From NCBI GenBank assembly GCA_031264885.1, contig JAISDM010000174.1, positions 1-24,325 of the forward strand: DNA of 24,325 nt, written 5' to 3'. The notes beneath the pieces are model-generated. The model was not told the origin of the DNA. It did not search any database and saw nothing but the letters and a program-made list of their open reading frames with translations. The translations under genes were made by a program, and so were the position numbers. Shown here piece after piece: positions 6,954-13,921 of this stretch. The stretch's first letter is position 1; every line of letters begins with the position of its first letter. The stretch comes from Peptococcaceae bacterium (lineage in GTDB: Bacteria > Bacillota > Peptococcia > DRI-13 > UBA5745).

Positions 6954-9452
6954 ATGTCCGAATTCAAATTCGCGCCGGTATCCGACCGCATACGGCGCAT
7001 CCGTGAAAAACGCGATGTATTCACGGGGGGCAAGTACATGACGGTCAATTCCGAGCGAACGAAGATCTACACCGACTACTACAGAACGCATGAAAACGAG
7101 TACCCGGTACTCAAACGCGCCGGGGCGCTGAAGACATGGTGTGAGACGCGTGAGATACATGTATTCGGCGACGATATTTTTGTGGGTACGCCCGGCCCGG
7201 CGGAGCGCGCGCTCAGCCCATATGTGGACTGGAGCTGCGACTGGATCCCCGCCGTTGTAAACGACACCGACGAGAATTTCAAAAAAGCCTGGCAGACCGG
7301 CGATTCCATCTACATGAGCGACGAACAGCGGGAGCATTTCCGTCAGGCATATGATTACTGGAAAGACCGCAGTCTCTCAAAAATGGTTGAAGGGGCGCTG
7401 ACGGACGATGTGTGGGAGGCGTTTGGCAACGGCTGTATACTCAACGGCCCCAACAAGTACGCGCCTGGCTTCTTCGGCGTATCCGGGCTGCCTCAGGGAC
7501 ATTATATAGCGGGTTTCGGCAAGGTGGTCAACGTCGGCTTCGGGGAGGTCCGGCGTCAGGCGCTGGAGAAGATCGAGGCTCAAAGGGGCAAAGTATTCGG
7601 CGGCGCGGCCGGCTCACACCTCTTTTACCACGCCGTCGTACGCGTGTGCGACGGGGCAATCACCCTTGCCAATCGCTTCGCGGCGGCGTGCCGTGAAGCC
7701 TCCGGTTCCGCGCCGCCGGCGCGCCGGGATGAGCTTCTGCGCATGGCCGGCTCCCTTGAGTGGATCATGGAGAACCCTGCCCGCACGTATTGGGAGGGCT
7801 TGCAGGCGATCATACTCTACCAGCTCATGCTCTCCACCGACGCGCAGCAGCACGGCACGTCCATGGGCCGCGTCGATAAATATGTCGGCCACTTGCTGCA
7901 AAAACAGCTGGACGAGGGTTCCATAACGCCGGAAGAGGCGCAAGAGTACTCCGACGCGTTCATACTGCGCGTCAGCGACATCATGGTTTTGCCCGGTTTC
8001 GCGGTGGATAACCAACGTGTCATTGAACTGAACGCGGCCGGGCAAAGTCTGTATTCGTCCATCTACAACGGGCTGACGCCGACGGCCGGCATAGCGCTCA
8101 CCCTCGGCGGGCAGTCAACCGACGGCAAAGACGAGACGACGCCCGCCACATACTGCCTGCTTCAGACATATGGGAGGATGCGTCTCCCCGATCCGACGGT
8201 GGCGCTGCGCGTTCATGAGAACACGCCCGACGAAATATGGCGTCTGGCCATTGAGTCGAGCAAGCTGTGCGGCGGGATACCCCAGATACAGAACGACGCC
8301 GTCATCGTGGATTCGCTGGCAGCATTGGGTTTTACCAAAGAGGACGCCTATAATTACAGCATCGTCGGCTGTGTCGAGCCGGCCGGGACAGGCAACGAAT
8401 GGCCGGCGTGCGGCATGACGGGGCGCGAGTCCATCTGGAATATGATGGATGTGGTGCAGCTTGTGGTCAACGGCGGCGTCAACCCGCGCTCCGGCACAAC
8501 GGCGCTCCCGTGCAAGAAGCTCTACGAATACGAGAGTTTTGACGAGGTACTCGACACATTCCGGGCGCAGATGCAGTATGTGCTTGATTGGAACGTGACC
8601 TACGCCAACATCTTTGAGACGGTATATTCCCATTACTTCCCGTGTGCCGCCGCCTCGGCGATGCTGGACGGCTGTCTCGAAAAAGGCAGAGACGCCACCG
8701 CGGGCGGCTGCAAGTATAACAGGACCGGGCTGACGGCGTGCGGCACGGCCAATGTCGGCGACAGCTTAATGGCGATCAAGAAGCTGGTATTCGACGACAA
8801 AACAGTCACGGGGCGCGAGCTGTACGACGCTCTGCAGGCGGATTGGGTGGGTTACGAGCAGCTGCGGCAGTTCATCATAAATGAGGCGCCCCACTACGGC
8901 AACGACGACGATGAGGTGGATTCTCTGGCGTCTTGGGCGCTCGGGCTGTTTGCGGACATTATGTCAAAAGAACGCGGTCCCCGCGGCTATTATTCGGGCG
9001 GAACATTCACCATGACCGCGCATATCCATATGGGCGCCATGCTCGGCGCCACCCCGGACGGCCGGAAGGCGGGAACGCCCATAGCCGACGCCATATCTCC
9101 GCAGCAAGGTTTCGACAGGCACGGCCCGACGGCCTATCTGCGCAGCGCGGCGAAGCTGCCGCACCGGGCGCTGACGAACGGCGATCAGCTCAACATTCGC
9201 TTTACGCCCACCGCCGTCCAGGGCGCCGAGGGCGCCGAAAAGCTGCGCAGGCTCATCACGGCATACTTCGCCCTGGGCGGTATGCAGGTGCAATTCAACG
9301 TCGTGAGCTCGGAACATCTGCGCGCCGCGCAGAACGAACCCGGCAAGTACAAGGATCTCGTCGTGCGCATCGCCGGATTCTCGACGTACTTCGTGACGCT
9401 GAATAAATTCACCCAGGATGATTTCATCCGCCGCACCGAGCAATCGGTTTAA
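6954..9452 (+). CDS. Glycyl radical enzyme 2 (PFL-like family, GCVEP active site)
   Basis: The 832-residue paralogue of the upstream gene has C473 in IVGCVEPAGTG and radical G808 in RIAGFSTYF. Both proteins share a GK-x-x-NVG-x-G segment (GKVVNVGFG here, GKIINVGYG upstream), a GGCKYN loop and the motif order, so they are from one subfamily and probably arose by duplication. GCVEP is common in glycerol and propanediol dehydratases, choline trimethylamine-lyase and related enzymes, but the residues after it (AGTGNEWPACG) do not match the choline or glycerol enzymes as I know them, so the reaction is left open. ATG 6954 has AGGAGG about 10 nt upstream. The stop codon abuts a palindromic repeat element. 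No bacterial microcompartment genes are near. It may act as a separate enzyme or form a hetero-oligomer with its neighbour. Confidence 0.93.
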   Translation: MSEFKFAPVSDRIRRIREKRDVFTGGKYMTVNSERTKIYTDYYRTHENEYPVLKRAGALKTWCETREIHVFGDDIFVGTPGPAERALSPYVDWSCDWIPAVVNDTDENFKKAWQTGDSIYMSDEQREHFRQAYDYWKDRSLSKMVEGALTDDVWEAFGNGCILNGPNKYAPGFFGVSGLPQGHYIAGFGKVVNVGFGEVRRQALEKIEAQRGKVFGGAAGSHLFYHAVVRVCDGAITLANRFAAACREASGSAPPARRDELLRMAGSLEWIMENPARTYWEGLQAIILYQLMLSTDAQQHGTSMGRVDKYVGHLLQKQLDEGSITPEEAQEYSDAFILRVSDIMVLPGFAVDNQRVIELNAAGQSLYSSIYNGLTPTAGIALTLGGQSTDGKDETTPATYCLLQTYGRMRLPDPTVALRVHENTPDEIWRLAIESSKLCGGIPQIQNDAVIVDSLAALGFTKEDAYNYSIVGCVEPAGTGNEWPACGMTGRESIWNMMDVVQLVVNGGVNPRSGTTALPCKKLYEYESFDEVLDTFRAQMQYVLDWNVTYANIFETVYSHYFPCAAASAMLDGCLEKGRDATAGGCKYNRTGLTACGTANVGDSLMAIKKLVFDDKTVTGRELYDALQADWVGYEQLRQFIINEAPHYGNDDDEVDSLASWALGLFADIMSKERGPRGYYSGGTFTMTAHIHMGAMLGATPDGRKAGTPIADAISPQQGFDRHGPTAYLRSAAKLPHRALTNGDQLNIRFTPTAVQGAEGAEKLRRLITAYFALGGMQVQFNVVSSEHLRAAQNEPGKYKDLVVRIAGFSTYFVTLNKFTQDDFIRRTEQSV

Positions 9453-9613
9453 GGATTCGTTAAATAATAAGATGAGATAATTTCACGCCGCAATTTCGTC
9501 GCCGGACAAGGCGGAGGAAGGAGGCATACCCGGGGTGGTATGGCAACTGACGACAACGCAGTCCGACGGCGAAAGGGCAAGTGAAAAATCGCAGGTTATT
9601 GTTTAACGAGTCC
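9453..9613. mobile_element. 161-bp MITE-like palindromic element
   Basis: Terminal inverted repeats of 18 bp (9453-9470 and 9596-9613) match at 16 of 18 positions, starting GGATTCGTTAAA and ending TTTAACGAGTCC. Inside, TTTCAC/GTGAAA (9481-9486, 9581-9586), a 14-mer pair (9494-9507, 9561-9574, 12/14) and CATACC/GGTATG (9525-9530, 9537-9542) are nested, so the whole element can fold into one long imperfect hairpin. TAA flanks both ends, a possible 3-bp target duplication. No coding capacity was seen. It lies between the glycyl radical genes and the first AraC gene and could attenuate transcription there. Confidence 0.75.
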
Positions 9614-9644
9614 TAAGCATTACACAGATGAACGGAGCGTATAT

Positions 9645-10460
9645 ATGAGTATCCATTTGAACGAGATAATGGAGGAATACGCGCGGGTTCCTTTCAGCTT
9701 GGGGCCGGCGCGTTATTACCGTACAGAGCCGGGGCATAATGTGGAGGGGTATTGTACGTATTTTTCCGCTTTTCTCTTCCCTCTGCGCGGGAAATTGAAC
9801 CTCAGCCTGAGCGGGAACAGCTATGAAATTCAACCTGGGACAGTCATTCACGACTGCCCCGGGAAGTGGCTGACAGCCCGGAATGAGGGCGATATTCCCT
9901 TTGAGCTTTTCGCGCTGTATTATCAATATGACGGAACAAGCTCGGGATATATGCACGGACATTATGAGTTGGAAATCGGCGCGAATCCCCGCCTCTTCTC
10001 CATACTTCGGCAGCTGGCGGAATTGTGGGACGCGCCGGACGCGCCGGTGACGCTGCAAATGAAAACGCTGGTGTATTCAGCCCTTTCCGAGATGTTTGCC
10101 GGCGCCCAAAGCATCAGGCAAACCGACGCTCACGGCGTAGTGGAAAACGCCAAAACCTATATAGAACAGCATTGCGCGGAACCGCATACCCTGTGTGAAT
10201 TGAGCGCCAGATACGGCATGCGCGGCAAATATTTTTCCGATGTTTTCAAGAAGCATACCGGGATCAGTCCCATCGATTACTTGATTGCCTGTCGTTTGGA
10301 GCAGGCAAGGAAGCTGCTTGAATCGACGGAGTGCAGCGTTAAAGAAATCGGAAAAAGCGTGGGATATAAGGACGCGTTATATTTCAGCCGGCAGTTCAAA
10401 CGTCACTTTGGCGACTCTCCCAGTGGCTGCCGTCAGCAAGCCGCGCTAGACCCCCGTTAG
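9645..10460 (+). CDS. AraC-family transcriptional regulator 1
   Basis: This 271-residue protein has an N-terminal cupin-like ligand-sensing half (residues 1-150; FPLRGKLNLSLSG and EIQPGTVIHD look like beta-barrel strands) and a C-terminal AraC double helix-turn-helix (about 165-263), with the signature IGKSVGYKDALYFSRQFKRHFGDSP in its second HTH region, split here as IGKSVGYKDALYFS and RQFKRHFGDSP. AraC regulators of this kind, such as YbtA and PchR, commonly activate metallophore uptake with the imported ligand as co-inducer. ATG 9645 has GGAG about 8 nt upstream. The next gene, same strand, is a solute-binding lipoprotein, so it probably controls that transporter; control of the upstream glycyl radical genes is possible but unsupported. 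It is a paralogue of the second AraC gene at about 11.9 kb. Confidence 0.9.
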   Translation: MSIHLNEIMEEYARVPFSLGPARYYRTEPGHNVEGYCTYFSAFLFPLRGKLNLSLSGNSYEIQPGTVIHDCPGKWLTARNEGDIPFELFALYYQYDGTSSGYMHGHYELEIGANPRLFSILRQLAELWDAPDAPVTLQMKTLVYSALSEMFAGAQSIRQTDAHGVVENAKTYIEQHCAEPHTLCELSARYGMRGKYFSDVFKKHTGISPIDYLIACRLEQARKLLESTECSVKEIGKSVGYKDALYFSRQFKRHFGDSPSGCRQQAALDPR

Positions 10461-10478
10461 ATACTGAACAGGAAATCG

Positions 10479-10517
10479 TCCATATAAATTTCAGGAAATA
10501 TGGAATTCCCATATGGA
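10479..10517. promoter_or_regulatory. Cluster of CCATAT/ATATGG half-sites, candidate AraC operator
   Basis: TCCATAT (10479-10485), then the dyad ATATGG-AATTC-CCATAT (10498-10514) extending to ATATGGA (10511-10517), put CCATAT half-sites 30 bp apart, about three helical turns. They end just before a weak -35-like TTGGTA (10525-10530), where an AraC activator would be expected to bind. The similar second operon lacks these half-sites. Confidence 0.4.
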
Positions 10518-10547
10518 TCGTGTTTTGGTACACTTACTTCGGGGTAT

Positions 10548-10568
10548 TAGTTAAGTTATCCTAACTAC
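10548..10568. promoter_or_regulatory. DtxR/IdeR-like dyad upstream of binding protein 1
   Basis: TAGTTA (10548-10553) and TAACTA (10562-10567) form a perfect dyad with an 8-nt spacer. The 19-mer from 10551 matches the DtxR/IdeR consensus TTAGGTTAGSCTAACCTAA at about 13 of 19 positions. It lies 23-43 nt before ATG 10591, where bound repressor would block transcription. Iron control is inferred. Confidence 0.45.
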
Positions 10569-10590
10569 GATCGTATTGGGGGAATGTAAA

Positions 10591-11619
10591 ATGAAGAGAC
10601 GGATGGGGTGGATTTTATCACTCGCGCTATTAGCGGGATCATTGACGGGCTGTGCCGGAGCGCCCGCGGCGGAATCAACCGGAACGTCCACAGCCGTCAG
10701 CGGCGCGCCGGAATCAGCCGAAACGCCCGCGGCGGCGGAATCCGCGAATACGCCGGAAACAAGCCATGCCGAAGCGCCGGCGTGGCCGAGGACGATTACG
10801 GATTTCGCGGAACATGAAATCGTTTTGGAGAAAAAACCGGAACGAATCGCCCTCCTGCATGTATTCTGGATGGAGCATTTCCTTCTGCTCGGCGCTCCGC
10901 CCGCGGCGTCCGCCATAGGGAACGCGCTGGGGCAGACGGAGGCCCTTGAAGCGTCCGAGATGTACGCGCCCTATCTTGAGAATCTGGAAATCATAAATTT
11001 GGGCAGCGCGCGGGAAATCAATCTTGAAGCGATCTTGGAATCGGAGCCCGATGTCATTGTGACGCACGCCGCCCAGGGAGGTGTGGCCGATGTCTACGAC
11101 CAGCTTGTACAGATAGCGCCGGTGGTGCTGCTGGATTATGCCATGCCCTGGCAAGATCAGCTTTTGGCTTGCGCGGAGATCGTCGGCAAGGAGGACGATG
11201 CGCGGGCACTCATCGCGGAGATTGAGCCCGCCATTTCCGGCGCGAAAGAAGCGGCAGAACGGCATACCGACAGGACATTCGCGCTTTTTCGCACAGACGG
11301 AAAGAATTTTTTGGCTCAGGGGGGCGCGGCGTACTACGATGCCTTCGGCCTTATGAGATCGGAAGGATTCCCGGCTTCATCCGGCGAAAGCCTGTCGCTT
11401 GAGGCCGTGGCCGGGATGAATCCCTATTACATCGCGTTCCAGCACAATTACGACGCCTCCGTATCCTTTGTAGAGAGCTTGGAGTCGTCATCGGTCTGGC
11501 AGTCGCTGGACGCGGTGAAAAATGGGCGAATCTACTATTTCGATGAAAACATGAACACCTTCGGCCCCCTTGCCATGCAGCTCGCGGCCGAAAAGCTGGC
11601 GGATATCTATTCCGAGTAA
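10591..11619 (+). CDS. Solute-binding lipoprotein 1 of a FecB/BtuF-type ABC importer
   Basis: The 342-residue protein has a lipoprotein signal: MKRR, a hydrophobic core, then LTGC with lipidated Cys21. A low-complexity Ala/Glu/Ser/Thr linker of about 45 residues follows, then the periplasmic-binding-protein-2 fold (Peripla_BP_2 family), with ERIALLHVF, the LEAILESEPDVIVTH segment and the C-terminal WQSLDAVKNGRIYYFDE. Such proteins bind siderophores, heme, cobalamin or other chelates outside the membrane and pass them to FecCD permeases. The ATG at 10591 was preferred over TTG 10576 because GGGGGAA precedes it and it matches the paralogue start. It has no permease of its own and may share the FecCD-FecE transporter encoded from 13.9 kb. 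The ligand is unknown. Confidence 0.9.
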   Translation: MKRRMGWILSLALLAGSLTGCAGAPAAESTGTSTAVSGAPESAETPAAAESANTPETSHAEAPAWPRTITDFAEHEIVLEKKPERIALLHVFWMEHFLLLGAPPAASAIGNALGQTEALEASEMYAPYLENLEIINLGSAREINLEAILESEPDVIVTHAAQGGVADVYDQLVQIAPVVLLDYAMPWQDQLLACAEIVGKEDDARALIAEIEPAISGAKEAAERHTDRTFALFRTDGKNFLAQGGAAYYDAFGLMRSEGFPASSGESLSLEAVAGMNPYYIAFQHNYDASVSFVESLESSSVWQSLDAVKNGRIYYFDENMNTFGPLAMQLAAEKLADIYSE

Positions 11620-11650
11620 ATTGTACATAAATGAGGCGCATCTGTTCCCC

Positions 11651-11725
11651 GTCATTCCGGGCTTGTCCCAGAATCCAAAAATGATAAACCAAGGAACCTG
11701 GATTCCGGGACAAGCCCGGAATGAC
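11651..11725. repeat. 75-bp inverted-repeat element, copy A
   Basis: Two 26-bp arms (11651-11676 and 11700-11725) match at 25 of 26 positions, with outer ends GTCATTCCGGGC and GCCCGGAATGAC, around a 23-nt core containing ATGATAAACC. The core and right arm recur at 16.9 kb. It is a palindromic intergenic repeat of REP or MITE character with no coding capacity. Confidence 0.8.
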
Positions 11726-11736
11726 AAAGTATAGTA

Positions 11737-11806
11737 GTTTTCGCGGACGGTCCCGGGCGGCAGAATGCCGCCCCTACGATCCCGGGGGGCCAGACCGTCC
11801 GAAAAC
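11737..11806. repeat. Nested inverted repeat with a GC-rich palindrome core
   Basis: Outer arms GTTTTCGCGGACGGTC (11737-11752) and GACCGTCCGAAAAC (11793-11806) enclose a 21-base palindromic core at 11754-11774 that reads GGGCGGCAGAATGCCGCCC. The same core occurs at 24205-24223, and the 14-mer GTTTTCGGACGGTC, the complement of the right arm, recurs at 17009-17022. The two parts may be separate repeat families, one inserted in the other. Confidence 0.65.
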
Positions 11807-11901
11807 GGCAAAAACCGCGCCGTTAACACAACATGGAAACGCACCCTAAATATTGCCGGGCTTGTCTGTTCCCGAATCCTTAATTTTGCAGATCGAATAA
11901 A

Positions 11902-12750
11902 TTGTACGCAGAGGAGGCGCATAAAATAAAAATCGATATCAATAAGCTGGCGGAGCATTTTGCGCATACTTCTTTTCAGGTGAAATGGGTGCATCGTTTC
12001 ACGCGGGAGCCAGGGATGCGTTTTAATGGTTATTCCGAACCGTTTCCCGGTTTTGTATTCCCATTAAGCGGAAAGGCGGAGTTTGTTTTCAACAGCGCCC
12101 CCTATAGTCTTGCCCCAGGGAATGTGGTACACGGCGGCGCTCGTATGCAATTGGACATGCGCGTGATCGGAAACACCAAATGGGAATATTTGCTTGTGCT
12201 TTATCATGTGACCGGAGGAGCGTCAGGGAAATTTTCGCTCCCTGACATCCACTTTGAATTGCAGACGGGCCAAAATCCTCGGCTGGCGGCATTGCTCGAA
12301 CAGTTATATCAGACTTCCAGTCTTCCCGGTGGGATTTACGCGTTCCGCACGGAAACCTTGTTCCGTTGTGTGCTGGATGAAATGTTCATCAGCGCGCACA
12401 GTCAAATCAACTGCGGTACGCAGGAGCTGTTCGAACAGATAACCGCCTATATACGCGAGCATTATATGAACGCGCTGACCATGAACGCACTCGCGAAGCA
12501 ATATAATTTGAACGAGAATAGACTGTCCTATATATTTCGTAAATACGCGGGTATGGGGCCGGGCGACTATTTGATTACCTATCGTCTGAGTCGGGCTAAA
12601 GATCAGATATTGAACTCGGATTTTCCTGTTCACAAGGTGGCAAAAAGCGTTGGATATACGGATCCTTACCATTTCAGCCGGTTATTCAAAAAGCAGTTTG
12701 GGACTTCGCCAAGCGAATTTCGGAAAAAATTCAGGAATAATGCATGGTGA
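11902..12750 (+). CDS. AraC-family transcriptional regulator 2 (start codon unusual)
   Basis: This is a paralogue of the 9.6-kb regulator with the same plan: a cupin-like N-terminal half (FPLSGKAEFVFNSAPYSLAPG) and a C-terminal AraC HTH pair ending VAKSVGYTDPYHFSRLFKK. It directly precedes the second solute-binding gene. The start is problematic. The only upstream canonical codon is TTG 11902, but a strong GAGGAGG (11911-11917) lies inside that extension. Aligned to the paralogue (MSIHLNEIMEEY against IKIDINKLAEHF), the initiator corresponds to the ATA at 11926, 8 nt after the Shine-Dalgarno. Translation therefore probably begins at ATA 11926 (274 residues); 11902 is given here only as the outer limit. 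The expected job is ligand-responsive activation of the importer operon. An ATG-to-ATA mutation that lowers expression is the alternative reading. Confidence 0.85.
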   Translation: MYAEEAHKIKIDINKLAEHFAHTSFQVKWVHRFTREPGMRFNGYSEPFPGFVFPLSGKAEFVFNSAPYSLAPGNVVHGGARMQLDMRVIGNTKWEYLLVLYHVTGGASGKFSLPDIHFELQTGQNPRLAALLEQLYQTSSLPGGIYAFRTETLFRCVLDEMFISAHSQINCGTQELFEQITAYIREHYMNALTMNALAKQYNLNENRLSYIFRKYAGMGPGDYLITYRLSRAKDQILNSDFPVHKVAKSVGYTDPYHFSRLFKKQFGTSPSEFRKKFRNNAW

Positions 12751-12766
12751 ATTCACGATTACATCA

Positions 12767-12795
12767 TTCCAATACGGAAAGTGTTCTGCTATACT
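12767..12795 (+). promoter_or_regulatory. Extended -10 promoter of the importer operon
   Basis: TATACT (12790-12795) is preceded by TGC, giving an extended -10. A weak -35, TTCCAA (12767-12772), sits 17 nt upstream. Transcription would begin near 12802, about 48 nt before ATG 12850. The weak -35 fits an activator-dependent promoter such as one used by an AraC protein. Confidence 0.55.
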
Positions 12796-12823
12796 AACTG
12801 CAATGGGTTAGAACTAGCTAACC
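12794..12823. promoter_or_regulatory. Overlapping CTAAC/GTTAG dyads at the importer promoter, DtxR-like operator
   Basis: GGTTAG-AACTAG-CTAACC (12806-12823) is a perfect 6-bp dyad. CTAAC (12794-12798) pairs with GTTAG (12807-12811) as a second, overlapping dyad. The half-sites are those of DtxR/IdeR boxes, though the 6-nt spacer is longer than the single base of the consensus. The position overlaps the -10 and start site, as expected for a repressor. A related dyad lies before the first binding-protein gene. Confidence 0.45.
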
Positions 12824-12849
12824 ACCATCTTATATTGGAGGAATGTAAA

Positions 12850-13854
12850 ATGAAAAGACGGGTAGGCTTTTTGCTCTCAATTGCGCTTTTAACAGGAATC
12901 TTGGCGGGCTGCGCCGGGGCAGCCGCGGGAAATAACGGCGCGGGCACACCGGAGAATACGCCCTCAACGGCGGAAACAGGCGTTTCCGAGCCAAACAGTG
13001 ACGCGGTATGGCCAAGGACGTATGTGGACGCCGGCGGAACGGAAGTGGTCTTAAACGCAAAGCCGCAAAAAATCGCTTTGCTGTTCTTTCATCATTACGA
13101 AGCGATATTGGCGTTAAACGCTCCACTTTATGCCGCGACAGATATAGAAGTATACAATGGCTGGGAGTCACTCAAGCCTTATTCGGAAAAAACAGAGCTT
13201 ATTGACTTGGGCGGCACCAGGGAACCCAACCTGGAAAAACTCGTGGAGATTGAGCCTGATCTCATCATCGCGGCGTCCGGGGTGCATGACGCGATACTGG
13301 ACAACATCAGGAAAATCGCCCCGACTGTTGTCGTCAGCAGGATGGATAACTTTGGAACCTGGCAGGGGACGCTTCGTGAATATGGCAAAATCTTAGGCGA
13401 AGAAGTATTAGCCGAGAAACGCGTCGCGGATCTGGAGACTTTGATTGCGGAAGCGCGCGATACATTGAGTACGCGTTCAGATGAGACGGTGGCTTTGATC
13501 CAGCCAACAGAGAAAGAGGTTTATTACTGGATGCCCGACTATATATATAACCCGGAAGGCGGCTTGGGCATAACCGGCGCGCTTTCAAAACCGGATGGCA
13601 TAGCGGCGGGCGCGGTCGCTTCCTATGAAGGTTTTGCCGACGCTAATCCTGATTATATCTTTTTCTATGAAGACGCGCTGAATGAAAATGATGAAGCTGT
13701 ACAAAAGAGTTTAGAAGGAAATCCGTTATGGGAATCCCTGGATGCCGTTAAGTCCGGACATATATATATTCTGGATCGTTCGGCTTTCTCCGGCGGTCCG
13801 CTGGCAATGGAACTGGGTGTGAAAACAATTCTGAACGCGATGGCAGCGAATTAG
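12850..13854 (+). CDS. Solute-binding lipoprotein 2 of a FecB/BtuF-type ABC importer
   Basis: The 334-residue paralogue of binding protein 1 has the same leader layout (MKRRVGFLLS...LAGC, lipidated Cys21), a short polar linker and a Peripla_BP_2 fold with NLEKLVEIEPDLIIA and WESLDAVKSGHIYILDR. ATG 12850 is preceded by GAGGAATGTAAA, almost identical to the region before binding protein 1. It is followed after 67 nt by the permease genes, so it is the cognate receptor of that importer. The ligand is unknown; a siderophore, heme, cobalamin or another chelate are the family's usual ligands. The ligand-facing residues differ enough from binding protein 1 that the two could recognise different forms of a substrate, which is inference. 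Confidence 0.92.
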   Translation: MKRRVGFLLSIALLTGILAGCAGAAAGNNGAGTPENTPSTAETGVSEPNSDAVWPRTYVDAGGTEVVLNAKPQKIALLFFHHYEAILALNAPLYAATDIEVYNGWESLKPYSEKTELIDLGGTREPNLEKLVEIEPDLIIAASGVHDAILDNIRKIAPTVVVSRMDNFGTWQGTLREYGKILGEEVLAEKRVADLETLIAEARDTLSTRSDETVALIQPTEKEVYYWMPDYIYNPEGGLGITGALSKPDGIAAGAVASYEGFADANPDYIFFYEDALNENDEAVQKSLEGNPLWESLDAVKSGHIYILDRSAFSGGPLAMELGVKTILNAMAAN

Positions 13855-13921
13855 AACGCGGCGGCAGAGACGATTATGGACAATGTTGTGCGGAATTGAG
13901 ACGAATTGAGGCAGGCGCCCG

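Noticed and set aside
5724..7337. Minus-strand open frame of 537 codons across the two glycyl radical enzyme genes
   Set aside because: It spans the junction of two well-supported plus-strand genes. Its composition is shadow-like and no motif or ribosome site was seen.
4470..9452. Pyruvate formate-lyase (pflB)
   Set aside because: Both enzymes have a single active-site Cys followed by x-Glu and not the adjacent Cys-Cys of pyruvate formate-lyase. No pflA is adjacent.
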